This document shows, in pieces, positions 23,301 through 35,300 of a stretch of 64,000 bases of DNA. Location: positions 9,369,501 through 9,433,500 of the forward strand of contig NC_084936.1 in the NCBI RefSeq assembly GCF_958298935.1, written 5' to 3'. This stretch comes from Phragmites australis. Taxonomy: Eukaryota > Streptophyta > Magnoliopsida > Poales > Poaceae. How positions within the stretch are numbered: position 1 is the stretch's first letter; each line of letters opens with the position of its first letter. The notes beneath the pieces were generated by a model. The model did no database searches and had not been told where the DNA came from. It saw only the letters and a list, made by a program, of their open reading frames with translations. The position numbers and the translations under genes are program-made.

Positions 23301-26300
23301 TTTGATTGGTAGAAAATGTCGGCTTCTGATTTCAGTGGAGGCATTGTTTTCTTTCCAAGTCCATTTTGAATAAAGCAAATAGGAAGATGTGAGTTGTTGT
23401 CTATTTCATTGGACATCACCATGAATTATGAATAAAGCATTTAAAGATCTGGTGATACCTTGACAGTTGTGAGGGCACACTCCATTTAAGGAAGTAACTT
23501 TGTTATGCACAATGAATGTATGGTATATCATGTGTTAATAAGATCCTTGTTGTACATCATGGTTGTGTAGTTCTCACCTGTATGCCTTCCCTTGCGTTTT
23601 AACTGCCTATGTTTTCTATCTCTGATGTAGGTGTGGGATGTCTCATCTGGTGAGGACGCTGAGATTGTTGGTGTAGCCACTATATTTCTTTTCAACAGCA
23701 AAAGGCAGCTTAAAACAGGAAGGCAGAAGCTGCGGCTATGGCCCAAAAAGGAGGCAGATGGAAGAGTCCTCACCACAACCCCTGGCAAGGTAACATAGAA
23801 CTTTGCTTTTGTAGCTCTCTTCTCAACCAATCTCTGCACGTGTTGTTTACTTCTATTACCCCAAGGTGAACTTACCTTTTTTTTTTCTATTTAACTTTTA
23901 GGTTCCTAAGAATGATAGGGGCGAGATAGAGCGTTTGGAGAGGCTTGTTAACAAGTACGAGAGAGGGCAGATGCAGCATGTAGATTGGCTGGATCGTCTT
24001 GCCTTCAGTGCTATGGAGAAAGCTAAGGAGAAAGAGTGTGAGAGGAAGGCAAATTTGTATCCTAGCCTGGTTATTGAATTGTGCAGTTTCGAACACAGAG
24101 TTGTCTTCCAGGTTAACATTACTCACTATTGACTGTGCATGTGCTTTTTTCATTTCCTTTTTTTATGGAATTTCCAATTTATACATCAATGTGATGGTAC
24201 AGAGCTGTTTTTTTCTTTAACTGACCATGCACCTAATTGACTATTTTATCTTTTAAAATTGATCTGCTTATGTTTTTGTGCACAGGGAGATCCGCAATTA
24301 GAATAGTCTCATGCTACTTTTCTTAGTTGAAGGCTGAATTCACCTTTTGAAATTATTGAATCATGTAATATTAATTTGAGCATGACTTCTTGTGCTTGCA
24401 TGTTATAGCAAGTTTAATCTGTTCATCTTTGGGACAAAAGTGTCAGTCTTTTTTATGCATGCAGGAATCTGGAACAAATTTTTATGCACCGGCCCCTGTA
24501 TCGTTATCAAACGAGCTAGTTACTGTATGGGACCCTGAACTTGGACGAACCAATCCATCTGAGCACAAGCAGTTAAAGCTTTCCAGGAGCTTGACTCGTG
24601 GAATAGTTGATAAAGATCTAAAACCAAGCTCAAATGAGCGAAAGTAAGTGCAAGTTGTATTTTTTTTATAGGACGCGACTAAATTCTGACCATGCATGCT
24701 ATAGTAGTTTAGCATGCACACCCATATTTAGCATAATTTGGTCTGAACGCTGCTAATCTGTCCATTTTTGGGATATTTAACATCTATTTTTGGTCTGAGC
24801 TCCAAACACATTGTCTATAGATCCGACTTTAATATGCGGCAAAACCAAACAAAAAAAGGGAAAATCCATATGTTCTTTCCCTATTCAACTAGCTAGATAA
24901 GCATTTTTGTTAAAAGTTGTAAGCAAACCAGAATGAATTCAGAAGCAAGTTGGAAGAAATGTGCAAGCAAATTGGCATGAACTCAGAGATCATAAAAAGC
25001 AAATAAAAAATGATTTGTTTCGGTTAAAACAACAGAGCTTATGTTTAAGATTGAAAAAAGCCAAAATCAACGCAAGATTTGCACTTAGATAGTTGATTAT
25101 GAGAAGCACAATTAGGATGGCTGCAAACAAAGTGAAAAAGCAATTTGATGTATTTCATTTGGCAAATTTGTAGCTGTGTATGGGCAATTTGGTAGAACTA
25201 TAACAAACTTAAAAAAAAAAATTGATTTATTTTCTTGGCAAATCTGAAGCAATATATAAGCAAATCGATACAAAATGCAAAAAGCAAATCGGTGACGAAC
25301 CGTCGTTTCTATCAGCCAGATCTGTGGCCGTTCCTTGGTGTGCATCTAGATGAAGCATCACATTGGTAACAAGAGGAATCACGAATACAAGCACAACACA
25401 ATACATGTTGGGGTCCTCGACGGTGACGGCGGTCTCCTGCGCGAATGTATCCTGGAAGACTAGGTCCTCCTTCTCGGCCTCACTGACGGACGCTGCCCCG
25501 CCGTCCTCCTCAGCCACGCCAGAGGACACTGCCCCGCTGCCCCCACGACATACGACGGAGGCGGAGGGGCAGCTTCCACCCTGGAGCAGGTCGGAGTATG
25601 TGATGCCCTTGGCAGGGCAGCATCGGGGGCGGAGGGCTGGGCGGGGAGCGGCAGATGAAGGGGAGGCAGAAGCGGGAGAGAGGAGGGGGTGGTGGCGTTG
25701 GAGGACAGCGTGGGCTTGGAGAAGCGGAGTAGGCGGAGGCATTAGGCCCCCGGCAGCGTCCATGGGAGGAGCGGGGGATGGAGTTAGGGCTCAAAGGCGG
25801 CGGTGGATTTGGAGAATGGGAAGGTTGCGGTCAGGGCACTGTTCTCTCGCGAAGAAGAAGAGAAGCGTGGACGGACGATTGCGATCAGACACGGTGTGTG
25901 AGCGGAACGACAAGAATGCACGCTCGAAATTTAGTCTTTACCTTTTTTATTACCTCTTTTCCCCTATCAACTTATGATCTTTTCCGAGGAATCTTTAACT
26001 TTTGGTTTCATGCTGTCATGAACTTATGAGGCAACCACATTCGCATGCCAGCTGAATGTAATTAGAAGATGCAGGAAGCAAAATTATGCCGTTTATTCTA
26101 ACAGTAATGTACAGTTGTTGGTTTTCTAGCTGATTAATTTTGTCCTTACTGTGTAGGTTACTACAAACAATTATCAAGTTTCCTCCTACACGCACTTTAG
26201 AGGTGGATGAGAAGCAATTGGTGTGGAAATTTCGTTTCTCTTTGATGTCTGAGAAGAAAGCTCTTACAAAATTCGTCCGCTCAGTGGATTGGAGTGATAA

Positions 26301-29300
26301 CCAAGTTAGTAAAAAAAATTCTATATTTGCAAGTGCTGGTTTTGTTTTGTACTGTCATATTTGGTACGGCCAGACTAAGTAGTGTACTGCAATTTGCTTA
26401 TCTGATGTCACGATTTTCATCATGTCAAATTCCTTCAAACACTGGAAGGAATCGAGTGTGTTCATTTTTGGAGCCATGAGCACTGCACGATCTGATTCCT
26501 AAATGCGATAATGCCATGCAGGAATCTAAGCAAGCTGTTGAGTTGATTGGAAAGTGGGAAACAATCGATGTGGCTGATGCCCTAGAGCTTCTCTCACTGG
26601 ATTTTGAAAGTGACGAAGTACGCTATCTGCCACCTTTATTTTGTTCATGCTTCTGGCTTTCTTATGTTTACTTCTTTGTAGATTAGTGTTAGATTATGGA
26701 GAACTGTACGTTCTTCACCCTTTCTTCAGTTAAGTGAATTAATCCTGAATCCCATGCAACTCTTGTTCTGCAATTTTCATGGCAATTTGCTGTCAACAAG
26801 TAGAAAGATTTACATTCTTTTGGCAAATTTGTTTATTCAGTTTTTGCTCGTCGGTTGCCTATTGTCTCATCTATAATGTTCTTGCTCCTAATGGAAATAA
26901 TGTCTGCTCCTGCTCCTCTTTAAATCATATTTATCGTGCTAGTGTATTCTAAAAACTGGCATTGTGAGGGAAAAATGTGCGATTTCCGATTTGTGGATTT
27001 TTTCTAGTCCATCAGTTAGGAATGCCAGGTGGATGGCAGTAGTCCCTCTACAGGGTTCACCAGGTGTCCCAGCAAGAGGCAGTGGTAGGTGGCAAAGCTG
27101 CAGCTGGATGCAGTGAAAAGAGGTGGGTTGTCATCTTGGTTAGAGGTGGCATTGGGGCTGCATGCATCTGCTGGTTGTTTATCTGACGCACTATCTGAAA
27201 GGATAATGATGTCGCTTAGAGAGGGGGTGAATAAGCGTTTTTATAAAAATTCGCCCCCTTTTACTGTTGGTCTAAACTTGTAGCAGAAAATAAACTAACA
27301 GTTTTTTATAAGTGAAAATCCTAAATATGCTAAGCTCAACTAGTGCACAATCATCCTAAATAAGTGTAGAAGTTACAATCTTAGGGTGATAAAAATTATT
27401 CAATTCTAATAAAAGATATGCAAGAAAACTCTAAACCCTGAAAACACTGTTCATCGGAGACTCCGGGTTGACCCGGATACTCCGGGTTCAGAGTTGGTTG
27501 TACAGTATCCGGAGTTTCCAGGTTAAATCTGGAACCTCCGAGTTCAACAGAGAATGAACTTGAAATTAAAATTAAACAACGTCTAAAGAGTTCTAGCTCA
27601 AACCAAGTGAAGTCGTGTGTTTCAAGTGATGATTCAAAGTAGATCCATGAAGAACCTACAATCAAATGCACACGAATAAGTAGATCGAGCAAAATGCATA
27701 AATATTAAGTAAGAACACAAGAACATTAAAACAAGAGAGCAGACACGTTATTTGTTTCCTGAAGTTCGGACACCACCTCTAGAGGTTCCTACTTCTCCGT
27801 TGAGAGGCTCGGTCACACTTGAGCTGGGTTTCTCTCAATCTTTTTCCTCTCTATGCCCGATCACACTTGAGCTTGACTTCCACTATTGATTTCTTCCCTT
27901 ATGAAGGCGAAATCAAAACCTTTACAAACTTCTCGCGGCACACCACAACCTTGGGTGCTCGCTGGTGACGCCTAGCCTCCTAGGAGCTCAAAGCTCTAAG
28001 AGTAACAAACACGACGATGAACTTCTTGTCGATGAACTTGAGTGCTCAAGAATGGATTTTAACTCACTTGCACTCAATCTTTCAATCTCTCAGATCACAT
28101 ACTAGATTGGAGTGAGGAGTTCTTTTGGCTCTAGAATGTTTTTCTTTCATGCCCAAGCAACAACAACAAAGAATGGGGGTGAGAGGGTATGTATCCAACC
28201 CCCAAAACTAGCTGTTACACAGCTTTTTGTACTGTCTCGGAGTCTCTGGGTTGGTACTAGAACGTGTAACCAAGAGCCCTGACCGGAGTACAACTTGGAG
28301 GGTTCAGAACATGGAGTCTCTGGGTCAACTCGAAGTATCCAAGTGAAACACTTAGGTCCTAACAGACCATTCGGCTCGGAAGCTCATCCGGAGACTCCAG
28401 ACAACCTGGAGTATCCGAGTTCAGTACAGCTGGCCCTTTGAAAAACGACGTTACTTTTGATCCCAAAGTCCAATTTCAACGATCTTAGACTCTATGGAAA
28501 GCTTATTCAGATGGCTACACAACCCAACTGAATTCATGACCTTAAACACAATGGATCATACTAGGAACACTCCGAAACTAAATTCGGACACTTTCATACT
28601 TTCCGCACTGGGCTCCTTAAGCTAACTCTCACTTTGGGTTGATTAGAAAACTTTTGAGCACTGAGACATGACAAATAGCCCACGTTGCATCCCTCTTAAT
28701 AGTGTGACATATCTATACTCAATTTCAAAGATAAAACACATTTGAATCAAATTGAGCCTTTGAATACCTTCAAGTACCGTTTCTTTCCTTCAAATTTAGA
28801 GGGTTCCCTTCAAACTTAGAGGGTTTCTAACAAACAAGTACTTTTTGAATCACTGTTTCTTTCCTTCAATCACATTGAGCCCGGGCTCCTTAAGCTAACT
28901 CTCACGTTTGAATCACATTGAGCCTTTGTTTGTTAGAAACTAAGCTTGATGTAATCTCGCCGTTCCTAGCTAACAAGATGTGCGGATCCGCCTTCACTGC
29001 CTACTCCTTCTTGCCAGCTTCAGACACTAGAGGGGGCATCTTTGTGACTTGTCGTCAGCTGTTGTCCATGACCGTAGTTCAAGTGCAAAGCTTCTCGGCC
29101 AGCGTCAAGATTTCGCTGCCAGACGACCCTCCATTCCTGTTGATGGCCGTGTATGGTCCTACCGACGAGGCTCTAAAGGCTTGCTTCCTTGCCAAGCTCG
29201 CTGACATCCAGGGTTCTCTGTCGGGACCCTGGCTGCTCATCGAAGACTTCAACATGATTGCTGGTGCCTCCGACAAAAACAATGGTAATATCAACAGACG

Positions 29301-32300
29301 ATCTATTGCGAGGTTCCGAAGATTCATCAACGAGCAAGAGTTAAAAGACCTACATCTCTTTGGTCGCCGCTGCATGTGGTCGAACAAACGATCAACCCCA
29401 ACCCTTGTGCGCCTGGACAGGGCGTTGGTCTCTTCGGATTGGGAGGCAGCGTTCTCGGATTGCTTCTTGCAAGCGTTGTCGACCGATTGCTCCGACCATT
29501 GTCCTCTCTTGCTCTCTACCTCCCTGCGCACACCCGGTCATCGTCGGTTTTAGTTTGAGGCGTTCTGGATCAAATTGCCTGGGTTCCTTGACGCGGTTAA
29601 TCGCGGTTGAGTTCTGAGCCCGCCGAGTGCCATAAACCACCCCTTCTACGCCTTGAGATCCTTCTCAGGCGCGTAGCTAAAGAGCTGCAGCGCTGTAGTA
29701 GCAAAAGCGTCGGTAATATCAAGGATCAACTACTTGTCGCTTGGGAGGTGGTGGCTCGTCTTGACGCCGCTCAGGACGACAGGTTGCTCACACCGGCTGA
29801 GGCGGATTTACGCAAGCATCTCAAGTTCATCTGCCTTGGTCTCGCGTCTCTTGAGCGCTCGATTACCCGATGCCGCTCCAGAGCGGCGTGGTTGCGAGAT
29901 GGTGACGTGGACACGCGGCTGTTGCACTCCTATGCATTGCTCGTGCCAAGAAAAAGTTAATCACGTCCATTTCTACTGAGGCTGGACCTCCCACCTCCCA
30001 CCCCGAGATGGAGACAGAGTTGTTTCACCACTTTCGCTCCGTTTTTGGGGTTGCTCCTCCCAGACAACACTCAAGTGATCTCACCGCGATTGGCATCTTG
30101 CCTCAGGATTTGAGGTTGCTGGATACTCCATTTTGTGAGGATGAGATTTGGGAGGCCATCAAGCGCCTGTCCAACAATAAGGCGCCTAGTCCGGACGGCT
30201 ATACAGCGGAGTTCTATTGTGCGACATGGCCAATCATCAATTCAGATGTCTCCCTGGCCATTTGTGCCTTCGGCTTAGGCGACAGGAGGGGTCTCGCTCA
30301 ATTGAACAACGCGCTGATCACATTGATTCCTAAGAAGGAGCTGGTCTGTTCGGCGTCGGATTACCGCCCAATTAGTCTAATACGTAGTGTAGGCAAGCTC
30401 ATCTCCAAAACCCTCGCGCTGCGGCTGGCTACCCGTTTGGACGCCATGATATCTAGCAATCAAAGTGCCTTTATAGCTGGCAGATCAATCCATGACAATT
30501 ACAAACTTGTTCAAACCACTGCGTGCCTACTGAAGAGGTCCAAGCAATCAAAGATTTTGCTAAAATTAGATATTGCTAAGGCCTTTGACTCGGTCGGTTG
30601 GGCTTTCCTCCTTGAGGTTCTTCGGACATGGGGTTTCGGTCCACAGTGGTGTAGTTGGATTGAAGGCATCCTGGGATCCTCTTCTACTAGAAGAATCCTT
30701 CTCAACTCCATACCTGGCCCCAGACTTTGCCATGCCAGAGGTTTGCGCCAAGGCGACTCCCTCTCGCCCTTTCTGTTTGTGCTCATGATGGACGTCCTCG
30801 CTCGCCTCCTTCTCAAGGCGGGCGCCGAGGGCGTTGTCGACGCGATGGGACACAACTCCATCCAGCACCGTTGCTCGCTCTACACGGATGACACAGTGCT
30901 CTTCCTGTCACCTACTCCGGAGGACATTCATGCACATCTCGCAATCCTTCGCTTCTTTGGGGAGGCTACTGGGCTCAAAACCAACATTGATAAGTGCACG
31001 TCCGTGCACATCAACTGCATAGAGGAGATGATCGACCTCAACCGTGAAAGCCTTCCATGTCAATTGTCTCCCTTTCCCATTCGGTACTTGGGGGTGCCAC
31101 TCTCCGTCGGAAGACTGCGCAAGAGCCACATTCAGCCTCTAATTGACTCGGTGGCGGTGAAGTTCCCGGCCTGGTAAGCAAAGCTAATCTCTAGACCGGG
31201 CTACGCCACCTTGGTGCGATCGGTCCTATCTGCCACGCCGCTGCACACCTTCATTGCTGTCTCTGCCCCGCCTTGGTTGCTCAAAGGAAAGGGTTCCTTT
31301 GGGCGGGTGAGAGAAATGTGTCTGGTGGCCGATGTGCATTTGCCTCATCCAAAGTATGCTGGCCGTTAGAGTTTGGGGGGCTCGGTATCCAGGACCTAAG
31401 GCTGGCCGATTTGGCGCTGGGCGTCCGGTGGCTATGGTGGCAAAGGTGCAATCCGGACAGACCTTGGGTGGCTCTTCCTTTACAGCATGAACGTGGGGTG
31501 CTGGCCATCTTCTCTGCTTCTACTGCCTATGAGGTAGGGGACGGAAAGTCCACATATTTCTGGAACGATGCATGGCTCGACGGCCGATCCATCCGCTCTA
31601 TTGCCCCTGACTTGTTCGCTTGCGTCACCCGGGTTGCTACTAAGAGCAGAACTATCTCGGAGGCCATGTATGATCGTAGGTGGATCAGAGATCTTATCAG
31701 ACCCCTTTCCTTGCCGGCGATCATACAGTATCTGCAGCTCTGGGACCGCCTTGCTTCCCTCCATCTGAGCACAGGGGCAGACCGAATCACATGGAAATGG
31801 AATTCCTCAGGTCTGTACTCGGCTAGCTCCGCTTATAATTTGATGTTCCAGGGTTGCACCCGTTTTGGTGGAGCTAAATTGATTTGGAAGGCTTGGGCAC
31901 CAAGGAAAATTAAGTTCTATGCATGGTTGGGAATCCTTGGTAGACTCTGGACTGCGTCTCGAAGACGTCGGCATGGCCTGCAGTCCGATGATTCTTGCTC
32001 CCTTCGTTCACAACTTCCAGAGACCACCGACCACATGCTCTTACACTGCTTGTTGGCAAGGGAGGCTTGGTGCCAAGTTCTGGGAGTTCCTTCCCCCCAT
32101 GCGGAGATCACCTTACTTGATTGGTGGATTGATCTCTGAGCTAGCGTCGCCAAAGAACTCCGCAAGGGGTTGGATTTGCTCATTCTTCTGATTGTATGGA
32201 GAATTTGGTTATCGTGGAATGTTGTTTTCAACAATCGACGCACTTCCTTCGACTCGTTGGTGCGCCTCATCTGGGAGGAGATCAATAGATGGTGCGATGC

Positions 32301-35300
32301 GGGAGCTGTGCAGCTCTCCTAATTAGGGACCGCCTTCGTAGTGGGTGGTCTGTAACCTAGCCGGCGATAGCTCGTCGAGTAGCGCCTTCTTTCCTAGCTA
32401 TTCTATTTTTGGTGATTACAGCTTGCTGATGTTCTCGAACCGATCGGTTGTTGTGTATGTTTCTGTATCCTTTGAACTCTTTGCTTCCTTCTTAATACAA
32501 AGATGCACATTTCTCCTGCGTATTCGAAAAAAAAAACTTAGGGTTGCCAACTTTTATATCATCGTCACTCAATCTCTTCTTGATTCTTCATGTGATTGAT
32601 GTGAATCACCGGTAGCTTCACATAACCTCGCATGGTATAGGCGCAAAGCTTTCACTCGCTCTTCACCACCGCCTTGGTCCTTCGGCGCTAGGCCATTTGC
32701 TTGCCCTTCACCACCGGATGGTCCATCACAACCGAGTCTTGCCCTTCATCGTATTGCCATAGAAAATCACTTTGTATTCGACATCTTCAATAAATTCACT
32801 TTATCATATATGGAGTCTAATCTTGTTCTTCACTCTTGGTATATAGAATATCTCAACTCAACTCATACCTTCTTATGGATCTTAACCTCAACTCACTCTC
32901 AAACACAAAGAACATGAGTTAGTCTATAAAACCTAATTGACAACTTTTATACCTTAAGTTACTTGTGGATAACAAGTAACTTATTATCCTTCATTCATAT
33001 TGTCAATCTTATTGAGCTTCTCCATCTCATGAGCATCATCTAGCATCACTAAAAGCTCATTCATCTTGATGCACTTTCAATTTTTTCATTTGCCTAGAGC
33101 TCATGCATATCTCTATGTATCACTTATGGAACAATTTACTAACAATTCTCAATAATGTTGTTAGTCAATAGGTATTGTCATTAATTACCAAAACCACATA
33201 TAAGAGCTAGATGTACTTTCACTATCACCATTTACATTCACCTTATTGACTTATTGTTATGTTTACTTAATACCCTAAATGTTGTTTCAGTAAAGAGTTG
33301 TCAACTAGGGCACTCTAGTACGTTGTAGATTCTTATCCAAGACCTGCATCGTCTGCAAAAGATGATCTTTTTTCCCTTTCTTTATTTCTTCTGGTGTGCT
33401 TCCCTGTTTTTCTTTCTTCTTTTTTTCAAAAAATCATGCACTAGTAATGGCAGCATTTTCTTCCTGAGTGAAATGTTTAGTTAAGGTTATAAATGATTAT
33501 CTTATTCTATCATTTCCTAAAAAATAATTCAGTAATTAGATTATGACTCTGGTTGCATGCTTTATCATCTCATGCCCTTTTAAACCTTTTCTTCTATAAG
33601 GTAATTATTGTTTTTGTGCAAAGGTCCGTGGTTATGCTGTCAACGTGCTTGAAAGGGCTGATGATGAAGAACTACAGTGCTATTTACTCCAGTTAGTGCA
33701 AGCTCTTCGATTTGAAAGATCAGACAAGTCCCGTCTGGCACTCTTTCTTGTAAATCGCGGTACGTTAAATTCCTATTTAAATATTTGATCACAAACCCAT
33801 CTGCTGCATTGTTTTCCATGAAATGTGATGACATAGAAGATTACTTATGTCTTGAAAGGAATTTTTTTTGGCAATTTGTTCATGTGTGTATATATCGACC
33901 CAACTGCCTTGACTGTACTTTTGAATGATCTTGGCATCCAGTGCAACCTGAAACACTTAGGGCCTTTTTGTTTAGTTACCCTACTGTGCCACGGCTAACA
34001 TTGGCAACGTGTGGCATGCCACACTTTTTGTGGCGAAGAAATCATTCGCCATACCTTAGGCAGATTCTGACAAAAAAAAATGAGTGTATGACAGGTGGGA
34101 CACATGACTAAGGAAGTGTGGCGCGCCGCATCTGTGGTAAGCAACCCACTGTCTGCCGCAAAAGTCAAACTCGCCTTATCTAAGTGTGGCAATGAACCAA
34201 ACAGACCCTTAATATTACTATTGATTATTGATGATGCAAGATTAAGTCCTACCATAATTTTTTTAGGTGTGCCCAGTCATCACAAAGCTTACATGACATG
34301 CAGAAGTTTTGCCCCTAGCAGACCTTCTGTCAACTTACGTTCTTTATCTCCTCACGAAACTGTTTCTGTATAAAACTAACAGCAGTGTTGTGATCTTTTT
34401 TCCATTTCAGCTTTGTCAAACATTGAAATTGCTAGCTTCCTTCGCTGGTATATACTAGTTGAGCTTCATGGTCCTGCATATGCAAGGCGATATTACAGTA
34501 TATATGACATGCTTGAAAATAGTATGATGAAAGTATGCTTTTCTTCCTTTCGAACACTTCTCTTGGTTCTATCATTCCCAGTCTGTAAACATGCATTATT
34601 TATGTGTATTGTTGTTTTGTTCTTAATAGTTGGTTGGTAGAGAGGATGGGGAGGAAGATGGGTTTCGGCTGTGGCAGAGTTTAACTCGGCAGACAGACCT
34701 CACTGCTCAATTATGTTCTATTATGAAGGATGTGAGAAATGTACGTGGTAGTGCACAAAAGAAAATTGATAAATTAAGGCAGTTGTTATCAGGAGTTTTC
34801 AGTGAGCTTACAAACTTTGATGAGGTAAAACTTTACTGTCTATTAATGCTAAAAAAATATGATCACAGATTAACTTGGCTTTGTAATTTAACTGACATGT
34901 TCTTTTGAACTCATTCCAGCCAATTCGTTCACCGTTAGCACCAACTGTTCTTCTTACAGGGGTTGTGCCTCAAGAATCATCTATATTTAAAAGTGCCTTA
35001 AATCCTTTGCGCCTTACATTTAAGACAGCAAATGGGGGAACATACAATATAATGTACAAAAAGGGAGATGACCTCCGGCAAGATCAGTTGGTAAACGAAT
35101 CAATTCTGCTTTACATTTATTGGGAAATGTTTTACTTTTGTTCTAGTCTGTATACAATAGCACCTTCTTTATGTAAGGTAGTGCTGCTCGACATTCTGAG
35201 CTAGTTATTAGTATCTGAAATGACCGAAACTTGACTTGCAGCAGCCAGTGGTATTTATCAGTTCCTTACCCACTTTACTTTAACAGAGCAAAACATTGTG

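Larger units (their letters stand above)
27210..33222. mobile_element. Large non-coding repeat in VPS34 intron 8, split by a LINE
   Basis: Left part about 27210-28927 (starts near tagagagggggtgaataagc), right part about 32537-33222 (ends near ctagatgtactttca). The phrase types (cctgaagttcggacaccacc; gttgaggaggctcggtcaca-like; attgtcattaattaccaaaa) are common dispersed repeats in grass genomes. Inside the left part are many variants of a 'ggagactccgggttgacccg' motif (27440-27545, 28230-28420) and duplicated phrases at 28610-28640 and 28880-28920. No coding region. Borders and class are uncertain. Confidence 0.55.

Noticed and set aside
28918..32139. Minus-strand frames opposite the LINE
   Set aside because: Mirror frames of ORF2; the sense strand has the endonuclease, RT and zinc-binding motifs.
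28928..32536. Target-site duplication for the LINE
   Set aside because: No convincing match between the sequence after the A tract and the 5' junction; the flanking repeat is itself internally duplicated.
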